Below, one piece after another: positions 5,179 to 11,964 of a stretch of DNA of 11,964 nucleotides; position 1 is the first letter of the stretch; every line of letters begins with the position of its first letter. The stretch comes from an uncultured Campylobacter sp. Its GTDB lineage: Bacteria; Campylobacterota; Campylobacteria; Campylobacterales; Campylobacteraceae. The DNA is taken from positions 1 to 11,964 of the forward strand of contig CAAHEJ010000077.1 of assembly GCA_900772495.1 (NCBI GenBank), written 5' to 3'. The translations under genes and the position numbers were made by a program. The notes beneath the pieces are model-generated. The model was not told where the DNA came from and made no database searches. It saw only the letters and a list, made by a program, of their open reading frames with translations.

Positions 5179-5259
5179 ACTCTCATCACAAATTTACATA
5201 AATTTTACATTCGCCAAAATCAAACTTTACAATGCCTTTTTATACTTTCATCACAAATT
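5179..5259. repeat. 16-bp direct repeat in the pstS control region
   Basis: ACTCTCATCACAAATT (5179-5194) recurs as ACTTTCATCACAAATT (5244-5259), one mismatch in 16, with starts 65 bp apart (about six helical turns). One copy abuts the candidate Pho box; the other lies just before the ribosome binding site of pstS. Possible regulator sites on both sides of the promoter. Confidence 0.55.
5193..5233 (+). promoter_or_regulatory. Candidate Pho box and promoter of pstS
   Basis: TTTACAT (5193-5199), AAAT, TTTACAT (5204-5210): two identical 7-bp direct repeats with a 4-bp spacer, the same 11-bp period as the E. coli PhoB box, and its CATAAAT centre also matches. A third, slightly altered copy (TTTACAA, 5226-5232) is in phase 22 bp further on. 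TTTACA (5204-5209) can act as -35 with TACAAT (5228-5233) as -10 at 18 bp; TATACT (5241-5246) is an alternative -10. The box-to-TACAAT distance (17 bp) is longer than in E. coli Pho promoters. I recall a GTTTC-type repeat reported for C. jejuni PhosR, and that is not found here. Confidence 0.5.
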
Positions 5260-5278
5260 CAATTTGAAAGGAGTGGTA

Positions 5279-6106
5279 ATGAAAAAATTACTACAATTTG
5301 TAATGGCATCTTTGATGCTAAGTTTTAGTTGTGCTTTTGCTGAAAGCATTTACCCCATCTCACGCGAAATGGGTTCAGGCACGAGAGGTGCTTTTGTGGA
5401 TATTTTTGATGTCAAACAAGAAACAGGCAAGAAAATTGACGCCACCTCTAAAAAAGCCGAAGTTACGAACTCCACAGGCGTTATGATAACCACAGTGGCA
5501 AATTCCAAAAACGCCATAGGCTACATATCGCTTGGTTCGTTAAATGAGAGTGTTAAGGCTTTAAAGATTGACGGCGTTGCGCCAAGCGTGGCAAACATCA
5601 ACAACAAAAGCTACACTATTTTTCGCCCTTTTAATGTAGTGGTGAAAAACAAAACTCAGCTTTGCGAGGACTTTTTGAGTTACGCTGGCTCACAAAATGC
5701 GGTTGCTATCATTCAAAAGGCTGGTTATATAGCGATTGGCAAGAATGCGTTTAGCTCTAAAAAGCCAAAAGGCAAGCTTGTTATCGCAGGTTCTAGCTCT
5801 GTAACGCCACTTATGGAAAAGCTCAAAGAAGCGTATGAGAAGATTAACCCAAATGCAAATTTGGAGATTTTGCAATCTGACTCCACAACGGGCGTAAATT
5901 CCACCATAGAAGGAATAGCTGACATAGGAATGGTTTCACGCGAGGTTAAGCAAAGCGAGCTAAAAAAGGGCTTAAAAGCGCAAGTTTTAGCACTTGATGG
6001 CTTAGCGGTAATCGTGCATAAAAGCAACAAACTTGACAGTATCAGCAAAGAAAATGTCAAAAAGATTTTTATGGGCGAGTTGAGCGAGTGGGATAAAGTG
6101 AAATAA
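5279..6106 (+). CDS. pstS: Periplasmic phosphate-binding protein PstS (permuted domain order)
   Basis: The substrate-binding protein of the PstSCAB importer captures phosphate in the periplasm. I chose the ATG at 5279: it follows AAAGGAG and opens a clear Sec signal, MKKLLQFVMASLMLSFSCAFA, with likely cleavage AFA/ES; the open frame extends upstream but only through non-coding sequence. Mature segments: PISREMGSGTRGAF (26-39), IGYISLGSL (80-88), then GKLVIAGSSSVTPLMEKL (165-182), SDSTTG (200-205), DIGMVSRE (215-222), and an end at ELSEWDKVK. The phosphate-binding loops are all present, but the GSGTR lobe comes first, the reverse of E. coli PstS. Some clostridial PstS-like proteins share this order, as I recall. 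Length (275 aa) fits that group. phoA follows after 9 bp. Confidence 0.93.
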   Translation: MKKLLQFVMASLMLSFSCAFAESIYPISREMGSGTRGAFVDIFDVKQETGKKIDATSKKAEVTNSTGVMITTVANSKNAIGYISLGSLNESVKALKIDGVAPSVANINNKSYTIFRPFNVVVKNKTQLCEDFLSYAGSQNAVAIIQKAGYIAIGKNAFSSKKPKGKLVIAGSSSVTPLMEKLKEAYEKINPNANLEILQSDSTTGVNSTIEGIADIGMVSREVKQSELKKGLKAQVLALDGLAVIVHKSNKLDSISKENVKKIFMGELSEWDKVK

Positions 6107-6115
6107 GGAGAAAAT

Positions 6116-7819
6116 ATGCAAGTTATCAAAACGATAATTTTAATGGCGCTTTTTTCTTGTGTCGCTTTGGCGCAGGTGCGGATTTTGCCTATTGATAAGG
6201 CAAAATTTATCGCAGGGGCTAGGTTTGACTTTTTAGTCGAAATTGACGGAGAGGCTAAATTTAGCGAGCTTAAAGTAAGCATAAACGGCAAAGACGCGGC
6301 GCAGTTTTTCGGCAAAAAGCCACAAAACTTTTTCAAAGACGGCGTGAGTGCTTATCGCATAGATGGCGTTTCTTTTACGCAAAAGGGCGAATTTGAAGTG
6401 CTTGCAAGCTATGGCAAAGAAAAAAGCGCGGTAAAATACCAAGTCGTGCAAGAGTTTGCTAGCAAAAAGGCTAAAAATGTCATTTTGCTCATCGGCGATG
6501 GTATGAGTTTGCAGGCTAAACAAATGGCTCGCATACTCTCAAAAGGCATAAACGAGGGCAAGTATAATGGGTATTTGGAAATGGAAAATATGCCACACCT
6601 TGCTCTTGTAACGACATCAGGCTATGACAGCCTTACCACAGATAGTGCAAATTCAGCATCAGCTTACGCCACAGGACACAAAAGCGTGGTAAATGCGATG
6701 GGCGTGTATGAGGACAGCACAAAGGACGCTATGGACGACCCAAAAGTGGAGAACATAGCCGAAATTTTAAAGCGCACACAGGGCAAAAGCATAGGGCTTG
6801 TAAGCACGGCAAATATCACTGACGCCACGCCAGCGGCGATGATTACGCATACAAGGCGAAGGGCAATGCAAAATGAAATCGCCCTTGATTTTTTGCGCTT
6901 AAAGCCTGAGGTAGTCTTAGGCGGTGGTTTGCGGCATTTTATCCCGCAAAATGAGCCAAATTCCAAGCGTAAAGATGACAAAAATCTTATCGAGCTTTTC
7001 AAAAAGGCTGGATATAGCGTGTCTTTTGACAAAAACGAGCTTTTAGCACAAAGGGGCGCAAAAAGGCTTTTAGGGCTTTATAATGTCGATAATATGAATG
7101 TGTATTTAGACAGAGAAGTGCTTAAAGACCCCGAAGTTTTGGGTAAATTCAACGCCGAGCCAAATTTAATGCAAATGACACAAATGGCACTTGATACTTT
7201 AAGCCAAAACCCAAAGGGCTTTTTTCTTATGGTTGAAGGTGCTAGCATAGACAAGCAGCTGCACAAAATGGACTGGCAAAGGGCGACTTATGACACCATA
7301 GAGCTTGACAAAGCCGTTAAAATCGCTAAGGATTTTGCTAAAAAGCGAAATGACACCCTTGTCATTGTCGTAGCCGACCACGCTCACGGAGCGAGTATCA
7401 CAGGCACTTACCACGAAAAGGACGGCAAAAGCGGACGAGAAGCGGTGCGAACCTATAACAAATCCGTCTTTCCAAGCTTTGAGGACAAGGACAAAGACGG
7501 CTTTCCAGATAGCCCAGATGCGGACATAACCCTTGCGGTGCAATGGGCTAATCACCCTGATTACAAGGCTTATTATGGCTTTCGTCAAAAGCCAAGCAGC
7601 CCTACCATAGAAAAAAATGGTAAATTTGTGGCTAATCCAAAGCTAAATGGCGAAGAATACAAGGGCAATATCCCTTATGATGAAGACACCGAGGTGCATT
7701 CTGCTGATGATGTGGTGTTGAGTGCTTATGGCGTGGGAGCTGAGGCATTTCGTGGCATTATGGACAATACCGAAGTGTTTTTTGCGATGATGAGAGCTTT
7801 GGGCGTGCGGGCAAACTGA
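6116..7819 (+). CDS. phoA: Secreted alkaline phosphatase, PhoA family, with N-terminal Ig-like domain
   Basis: This enzyme hydrolyses phosphomonoesters in the periplasm to release phosphate. Residues 1-19 form a Sec signal (cleavage near ALA/QV). Residues about 22-112 look like a small beta-sandwich domain, and the phosphatase core follows. Catalytic residues by comparison with E. coli PhoA: D128 in IGDGM, nucleophile S177 in TDSANSASAYATG, T238 in DATPAA, E374 in MVEGASIDKQLH with D379 and H383, D421-H422 in ADHAH, and H528 in EVHSADD. An acidic loop, DKDKDGFPDSPD (457-468), resembles a calcium-binding EF-hand loop. At 567 aa it is longer than E. coli PhoA because of the extra domain. C. jejuni is known for a Tat-exported PhoX instead. 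The gene lies 9 bp after pstS, so the two are co-transcribed. Confidence 0.95.
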   Translation: MQVIKTIILMALFSCVALAQVRILPIDKAKFIAGARFDFLVEIDGEAKFSELKVSINGKDAAQFFGKKPQNFFKDGVSAYRIDGVSFTQKGEFEVLASYGKEKSAVKYQVVQEFASKKAKNVILLIGDGMSLQAKQMARILSKGINEGKYNGYLEMENMPHLALVTTSGYDSLTTDSANSASAYATGHKSVVNAMGVYEDSTKDAMDDPKVENIAEILKRTQGKSIGLVSTANITDATPAAMITHTRRRAMQNEIALDFLRLKPEVVLGGGLRHFIPQNEPNSKRKDDKNLIELFKKAGYSVSFDKNELLAQRGAKRLLGLYNVDNMNVYLDREVLKDPEVLGKFNAEPNLMQMTQMALDTLSQNPKGFFLMVEGASIDKQLHKMDWQRATYDTIELDKAVKIAKDFAKKRNDTLVIVVADHAHGASITGTYHEKDGKSGREAVRTYNKSVFPSFEDKDKDGFPDSPDADITLAVQWANHPDYKAYYGFRQKPSSPTIEKNGKFVANPKLNGEEYKGNIPYDEDTEVHSADDVVLSAYGVGAEAFRGIMDNTEVFFAMMRALGVRAN

Positions 7820-7825
7820 ATTTAA

Positions 7826-7874
7826 AGCAAGGCAAATTCATCAAATGAAGTTTAAATTTGATGAAAGCCTTGCT
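7826..7874. terminator. Large hairpin between phoA and pstC
   Basis: AGCAAGGC (7826-7833) pairs with GCCTTGCT (7867-7874), and TTCATCAAAT (7837-7846) with ATTTGATGAA (7856-7865): 18 pairs broken only by a small AAA/A internal loop, with a 9-base apical loop. It starts 6 bases after the phoA stop. The downstream GAAATTTATGAATTTT is not a clean T-run. A partial terminator or a 3'-end mRNA stabiliser that sets pstS-phoA above pstCAB expression is the likeliest role. Confidence 0.6.
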
Positions 7875-7930
7875 GAAATTTATGAATTTTGCTTGAAAAT
7901 TGTTGTGAAAATTTGAAAGGATAATCAATA

Positions 7931-8776
7931 ATGCTCAAAGAAAGATTTTTCACTGCGCTTTTTGCTGTAAATGCGGTGTTTTCAGTGCTTGCCGTGCTGA
8001 TGATTTGCCTTTTTTTGTTTGCAAACGCACTGCCAACTATGTCAAAAATAGGTTTTGTTGAATTTATTTTTGGTTTTGAGTGGTTTCCTAGCGAGGAGCT
8101 TTTTGGGATTTTTGCGATGATTATTGGCAGCCTTTATGTAACGGCTTTGGCGATTTTCATAGGCGTGCCACTTGGGGTTTTAAGCGCGATTTATCTTTCT
8201 TGTTTTTGCCACAAAAGGCTTAAAAAATTCCTTATGCCTTGTGTAGAGCTTTTAGGAGCTATTCCTTCTGTTGTATATGGATTTTTTGGGCTTGTGGTGA
8301 TTGTGCCAACTTTATCAAGCCTATATGGTGGCATTTCTGGCAAGGGTATTTTGGCTGCCTCGCTTGTTTTGGCTATAATGATTTTACCTACTATCATCTT
8401 GCTTTCAAAAGCGGCTATTGACGCCTTGCCAAAAAGCTATTATGAGGGCGCATTAGCCTTAGGTGCAAGCAAAGAAAGAAGTGTGTTTTTTGCTCTTGTT
8501 CCTGCGGCAAAGAGTGGAATTTTAGCCTCTGTGATACTTGGCGTTGGTAGGGCTATCGGCGAGGCTATGGCTGTGATTATGGTAGCTGGCAATCAAGTGC
8601 AAATCCCACACGGCTTAATGGACGGTGTGAGAACGCTTACTACAAACATAGTGTTAGAAATGGGCTATGCGACTGATTTACACAGAGAGGTTTTAATCGC
8701 AAGTGCGGCGGTGCTTTTTGTATTTATCCTCATCATCAACGCAAGTTTTAACGCCATAAAAAAGGAGACAAAATGA
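7931..8776 (+). CDS. pstC: Phosphate ABC transporter permease PstC
   Basis: One of two inner-membrane permease subunits of the Pst importer. The 281-aa protein has about six hydrophobic segments (near 8-33, 57-92, 104-130, 138-160, 197-219, 255-274). The conserved VELLGAIPSVVYGFFGLVV (105-123) and the EAA loop YYEGALALGASKERSVFFAL (170-189), which contacts the PstB ATPase, are both typical of PstC/PstA. Assignment as PstC rests on its first position before pstA and on the IGEAMAVIMVAGN segment (209-221). AAAGGA precedes the ATG by about 9 bases. The stop overlaps the pstA start as ATGA. It is preceded by the phoA-pstC hairpin. Confidence 0.95.
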   Translation: MLKERFFTALFAVNAVFSVLAVLMICLFLFANALPTMSKIGFVEFIFGFEWFPSEELFGIFAMIIGSLYVTALAIFIGVPLGVLSAIYLSCFCHKRLKKFLMPCVELLGAIPSVVYGFFGLVVIVPTLSSLYGGISGKGILAASLVLAIMILPTIILLSKAAIDALPKSYYEGALALGASKERSVFFALVPAAKSGILASVILGVGRAIGEAMAVIMVAGNQVQIPHGLMDGVRTLTTNIVLEMGYATDLHREVLIASAAVLFVFILIINASFNAIKKETK

Positions 8777-9591
8777 AAAAAGACAAACTCAGCTTGCTTT
8801 TGTCATTTCTTTTAAGATTTGCTATTATTAGCGTTTTGGGGATATTTTTTCTTTTGATAGGTTTTATCTTTTACAAGGGCATTTTAAACTTAAATTTAAG
8901 CCTTTTTGAGTGGAATTATAATAGCGAAAACATTTCGATGATGCCAGCCATTATAAACACTATAAATATGATTATTTGTGCCATTTGTATCGCTATGCCC
9001 GTAGGCATTTTTGGGGCGATTTTTTTGACACAATACACACGCAAAAAAAGTAAAATTTTAAGGCTTATCAACATAGCCTCTGAAACTTTGGTAGGCATTC
9101 CAAGCATCGTTTATGGGCTTTTTGGGTATTTGGCTTTTGTGATTTACTTTGGCTTTAAGACAAGTTTTATTGCGGGAGTTTTAACTTTAAGCATTATGAT
9201 TTTGCCCCTTATTTTAAGAAGTAGCGAAGAGGCTTTGAAAAGCGTTTTTGAGGGTTACAAAGAAGCAGCACTTGCGCTTGGAGCTTCAAAAATTCGCACT
9301 ATTTTTGTGATAATCTTGCCAAGTGCGATTTCGGGCATTTTAGCAGGCGTTATTTTAAGTATAGGTAAGATTGTAGGCGAAAGTGCGGCTTTGCTTTATA
9401 CATCAGGCAGCGTAGCAAAGGTGGCTGGGCTGTTTGATTCAGGACGAACTTTAAGCGTTCATATGTATGCCATTTCAAGCGAGGGGCTACACATAAACGC
9501 AGCATATAGCACGGCGATGATTTTAATCCTCATCGTTTTGGCTATAAATTTATTTGCAAATTTCATCGCTAAAAAATTATTGCGAGTTTAA
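8773..9591 (+). CDS. pstA: Phosphate ABC transporter permease PstA
   Basis: Second membrane subunit of the Pst importer, pairing with PstC. The 272-aa protein has about six membrane segments. SETLVGIPSIVYGLFGYLAF (103-122) and the EAA loop EGYKEAALALGASKIRTIFV (160-179) match the PstA/PstC family, and IGKIVGESAALLYTSG (197-212) is characteristic of PstA. The start overlaps the pstC stop (ATGA), so translation is coupled and a 1:1 ratio is expected. pstB follows after 9 bp containing its own GGAG site. Confidence 0.95.
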   Translation: MKKDKLSLLLSFLLRFAIISVLGIFFLLIGFIFYKGILNLNLSLFEWNYNSENISMMPAIINTINMIICAICIAMPVGIFGAIFLTQYTRKKSKILRLINIASETLVGIPSIVYGLFGYLAFVIYFGFKTSFIAGVLTLSIMILPLILRSSEEALKSVFEGYKEAALALGASKIRTIFVIILPSAISGILAGVILSIGKIVGESAALLYTSGSVAKVAGLFDSGRTLSVHMYAISSEGLHINAAYSTAMILILIVLAINLFANFIAKKLLRV

Positions 9592-9600
9592 GGAGACTTT

Positions 9601-10356
9601 ATGAAAGTGTGTTTTGACATTAAAAAAATGAATTTGTATTATGGGAATTTTCACGCGCTTAAAAATATAGACTTAGACCTTTACAAAGGCGAAGTAACGG
9701 CTTTTATAGGACCTAGTGGGTGCGGGAAATCAACCTTTATTAAAAGTTTGAACCGTATGAATGATTTAATTGAATACTGTAAAATCAAAGGTAAAATTTT
9801 ATTTCGCGACAAAAACATTTACAGCAAGGACTGTGATGTGAATTTGTTGCGTAAAAAGGTAGGAATGGTTTTCCAAAAGCCAAATCCCTTTGCGATGAGT
9901 ATTTATGATAATATCGCCTTTGGAGCTAAAACGCACGGCACAAAAGATAAGGCTAAACTTGATGAGATAGTAGAATCTAGCCTTAAAAAAGCAGCCTTGT
10001 GGGAGGATTTAAAGGATAGATTAAAGCATTCAGCATTAGGATTAAGCGGAGGACAGCAACAAAGACTTTGCATAGCAAGGACAATAGCGGTAAATCCTGA
10101 GGTGATTTTAATGGACGAGCCAACAAGCGCGCTTGACCCGATAGCAACTTCTAAAATTGAGGAGTTGATTTTAAATTTAAAGAAAAATTATACTATAATC
10201 ATTGTTACACATAATATGCAACAAGCCGCGCGGATTTCTGATAAAACGGCATTTTTCTTAATGGGCGAAGTGGTTGAATATGATGAGACGAAAAAGATTT
10301 TTAATAACCCCAAAGAGAAAAAAACGCAAGATTACATTTTAGGACGCTTTGGCTGA
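9601..10356 (+). CDS. pstB: Phosphate ABC transporter ATP-binding protein PstB
   Basis: The cytoplasmic ATPase that powers phosphate import. The 251-aa length is typical. Walker A is GPSGCGKST (37-45), the Q-loop VFQKPNPFAMSIYDN (90-104), the ABC signature LSGGQQQR (148-155), Walker B VILMDEPTSALDP (168-180) and the H-loop IVTHNMQQAAR (201-211). LNRMNDL and the C-terminal YILGRFG are PstB hallmarks. GGAG sits 5 bases before the ATG. In many bacteria phoU follows pstB; here a response regulator does, 71 bp later. Confidence 0.97.
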   Translation: MKVCFDIKKMNLYYGNFHALKNIDLDLYKGEVTAFIGPSGCGKSTFIKSLNRMNDLIEYCKIKGKILFRDKNIYSKDCDVNLLRKKVGMVFQKPNPFAMSIYDNIAFGAKTHGTKDKAKLDEIVESSLKKAALWEDLKDRLKHSALGLSGGQQQRLCIARTIAVNPEVILMDEPTSALDPIATSKIEELILNLKKNYTIIIVTHNMQQAARISDKTAFFLMGEVVEYDETKKIFNNPKEKKTQDYILGRFG

Positions 10357-10387
10357 AAAAGGCTTAATAAAAATTTGCAAAAACCGA

Positions 10388-10416
10388 ATTTGATTTTAGA
10401 TTTGATTGAATTTGAT
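10388..10416 (+). repeat. Three ATTTGAT repeats ahead of the response regulator
   Basis: ATTTGAT occurs at 10388-10394, 10400-10406 and 10410-10416, with starts 12 and 10 bp apart, about one helical turn each. This resembles a direct-repeat response-regulator site, though it ends only 11 bp before the ATG. AATTTGATGAAAG (10409-10421) is also found, base for base, at 7855-7867 in the phoA-pstC hairpin. Autoregulation is possible but unproven. Confidence 0.4.
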
Positions 10417-10427
10417 GAAAGGCTTAA

Positions 10428-11093
10428 ATGGTTTATGTTTTAGAAGATGATGAGAGCATTTTAGAGCTTATTTTATACGCGCTTAAATCACAAAACATCA
10501 AGGCTTTGGGCTTTAAACACCCAGATGAGTTTTCAAAAGCACTTTTAAACAATAAACCTCAAATTGTCGTTTTGGACTTAATGTTGCCGAGTAAAAGCGG
10601 CTTTGAAATCACAAAAGAGCTGAAAAACAATCCTGCGACAAAAAGCATTTCCATTTTGATTTTAAGTGCTTTAAATAGCGAAATGGACAAGGTAAAAGGT
10701 TTAGAGCTTGGAGCAGATGATTATATCGCCAAACCTTTTGGGGTAATGGAGTTTATCGCAAGGATAAAAACAATACAAAGAAGGCTAAAACCTCAAAACG
10801 AAAAGCTTGAATTTGAGGGGTTGAGTATGGATTTAATCGCGCACACTTTAAAAATCAACGGCAATTTTATAGAACTTACTCTTAAAGAATTTGAGCTTTT
10901 AAAACTGCTTTTGCAAAACTGCGAAAGGGTATTTAAAAGAGATGACATTTTAGAGCTTGTGTGGGGTTATGCTTGCACGAGCAGCAGGACACTCGACATA
11001 CACATAAACACTTTGCGAAGCAAGCTTGGCGCATTTGGCAAGCACATTAAAACCATACGCGCCGTAGGCTATAAATTCTCAAAAGAAGCCTAA
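10428..11093 (+). CDS. OmpR/PhoB-family response regulator (PhosR-like)
   Basis: A DNA-binding response regulator predicted to activate phosphate-starvation genes. The receiver domain (1-115) has the acidic pair D7-D8, phospho-acceptor D50 in VVLDLMLP, the switch residue S80 in LILSAL and K102 in IAKPF. The C-terminal winged-helix domain (about 128-221) shows LTLKEFELLKLLLQN, RVFKRDDILELVWG, the recognition helix segment SRTLDIHINTLRSKLG and IRAVGYKF, all typical of PhoB/OmpR. Length (221 aa) is standard. GAAAGG lies 5 bases before the ATG. Its position after pstB and before a PhoR-like kinase argues for the role of C. jejuni PhosR, which I recall being encoded away from pst there. Confidence 0.93.
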   Translation: MVYVLEDDESILELILYALKSQNIKALGFKHPDEFSKALLNNKPQIVVLDLMLPSKSGFEITKELKNNPATKSISILILSALNSEMDKVKGLELGADDYIAKPFGVMEFIARIKTIQRRLKPQNEKLEFEGLSMDLIAHTLKINGNFIELTLKEFELLKLLLQNCERVFKRDDILELVWGYACTSSRTLDIHINTLRSKLGAFGKHIKTIRAVGYKFSKEA

Positions 11094-11964
11094 ATGCAAA
11101 AAAGAATTTTCTATGCTATCTTTGGCGTGTGCAGTTTTTTGCTTTTAAGCTCAAATGTATTTTTGTTTTTGTATTTTGATAATTTTTTCAAAACGCAAAT
11201 CATAAACGATATGAAAAAACAAGCCACCACCCTTTTAAGCGTGCAAAAATTTGATGAAAATTTAAGCAAAATGCAAGATTTTAACATACAAAACCGCCTT
11301 ACAATCATCGATGAAAAGGGTGTTGTGCTGTTTGACAACTTTGCTTTTGATTTAGAAAATCACCTAAACAGAGCAGAAATAAAAGACACTCTTACAAAGG
11401 GCGAAAGCTTTAAAATACGCTACTCACAAAGCTTAAAACAAAATTTAATCTACTACGCCAAAGCTTACAAAAAGGCAAATCAAACCTATATTATCAGAAT
11501 CGCTACCACCCAAAAAAGCCTCACAAGTCTTATTTTAAACCTTGCCTTGCTCTTTGTGTGTGAAATGCTGTTTTTGCTTTTTATATGCTTTTTCATCGCC
11601 AAAATGCTTGCAAAGAAAATTTTAAACCCTATAAAAAATATAAATTTAAAAGAACTTCACAAAAATGACGCTTACAGCGAACTTGGAGGCATCATCAAAA
11701 AAATCAAAACGCAAAATAAAACCATAAAAAAAGCCTACAAAAAACTTTTGCAAAAACAGCAAGAAAGCTTGCTTTTAGCACAAAATATAAAAGACGGCTT
11801 TATGCTGCTTAATGCCAAAGGAATGATAATTTTAGCCAACAACAATATAGAAAATTTGTTAAAATTAAACAATGTTGTCAGCCTTGAAAGTATCGAAAAT
11901 TCAGCCTTTTGCAAGCTATGCACTCAAATGCTTGATGAGTTTAAATCCCAAAAAATAAAGCAAA
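11094..11964 (+). CDS. PhoR/PhosS-like sensor histidine kinase, partial at window end
   Basis: The ATG directly follows the regulator's TAA with no gap, so the two are translationally coupled. The 290 codons present run open to the window edge. Residues 5-28 form the first membrane segment, 29-143 a periplasmic sensor region and 144-170 the second. The periplasmic part contains RLTIIDEKGVVLFDN (68-82) and LENHLNRAEIKD (87-98), close to the sensor-domain pattern of PhoR-type kinases. A short linker (ILNPIKNINLKEL), a lysine-rich stretch and a PAS-like start (FMLLNAKGMIILANN, 236-250) follow. The histidine box and ATPase domain are beyond the window, so kinase identity rests on architecture and on the partner gene. 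Confidence 0.85.
   Translation, partial: MQKRIFYAIFGVCSFLLLSSNVFLFLYFDNFFKTQIINDMKKQATTLLSVQKFDENLSKMQDFNIQNRLTIIDEKGVVLFDNFAFDLENHLNRAEIKDTLTKGESFKIRYSQSLKQNLIYYAKAYKKANQTYIIRIATTQKSLTSLILNLALLFVCEMLFLLFICFFIAKMLAKKILNPIKNINLKELHKNDAYSELGGIIKKIKTQNKTIKKAYKKLLQKQQESLLLAQNIKDGFMLLNAKGMIILANNNIENLLKLNNVVSLESIENSAFCKLCTQMLDEFKSQKIKQ

Noticed and set aside
5096..5278. N-terminal extension of PstS
   Set aside because: The frame is open upstream of 5279, but it would place 61 lysine/phenylalanine-rich residues before a perfect Sec signal and would cover the hairpin and promoter. The ATG at 5279 has the good ribosome site.
5725..6336. 203-residue open frame on the minus strand opposite pstS/phoA
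   Set aside because: Low-complexity Ser/Leu/Phe composition, no recognisable motif, and it runs antisense to two clearly real genes.
1..11964. Phase-variable homopolymer tracts, insertion sequences, tRNA genes
   Set aside because: No long G/C run, transposase fragment, terminal inverted repeat or tRNA cloverleaf was seen on either strand.

Overview
The window comes from an epsilonproteobacterium, most probably a Campylobacter other than C. jejuni. Three things point there: an AT-rich genome with strong Shine-Dalgarno sites (AAGGA/AAAGG); the order trmD-rplS-class II DAHP synthase-ArsC/YffB-like gene, which I recall from C. jejuni (cj0713, cj0714, cj0716, cj0717); and a CRISPR repeat of the Campylobacter type II-C kind (crRNA-sense GTTTTAGTCCC...). 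The species assignment is inference from memory; no database was searched.

Layout. (1) 1-235: right-hand end of a type II-C CRISPR array with four identical 36-bp repeats and three 30-bp spacers, read on the minus strand. Every repeat ends in a perfect extended -10 promoter. (2) 376-3259: housekeeping block with trmD and rplS (ATGA overlap), class II DAHP synthase, and a YffB/ArsC-like thiol protein. The array sits just upstream of trmD, where rimM would be expected. (3) 3335-5092: a probable redox/electrophile stress module. A one-cysteine HxlR-type regulator (minus strand) diverges from a short Tat-signal-only ORF, an NAD(P)-binding reductase and a cupin. The 251-bp divergent spacer holds A/T tracts repeated every 10 bp, a 16-bp palindrome, a 22-bp near-perfect dyad and a strong sigma-70 promoter. 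(4) 5093-11964: a consolidated phosphate-starvation regulon on the plus strand: pstS, a PhoA-family alkaline phosphatase, pstC, pstA, pstB, a PhoB-like response regulator and a PhoR-like sensor kinase that runs off the end. No phoU lies among them.

How the genes work together. Under phosphate limitation the kinase/regulator pair would activate the pstS promoter, where two TTTACAT half-sites 4 bp apart reproduce the layout of a PhoB box. The phosphatase releases phosphate in the periplasm, PstS binds it, and PstCAB imports it. A long hairpin between phoA and pstC may keep the two secreted proteins more abundant than the membrane complex.

Most notable points: the circularly permuted domain order of PstS; the fused Pho regulon with phoA inside pst; the repeat-embedded CRISPR promoters and the array's position in the trmD operon; and the orphan Tat leader translationally coupled to a cytosolic reductase. 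I see known gene families in new arrangements, not a clearly new molecular system.
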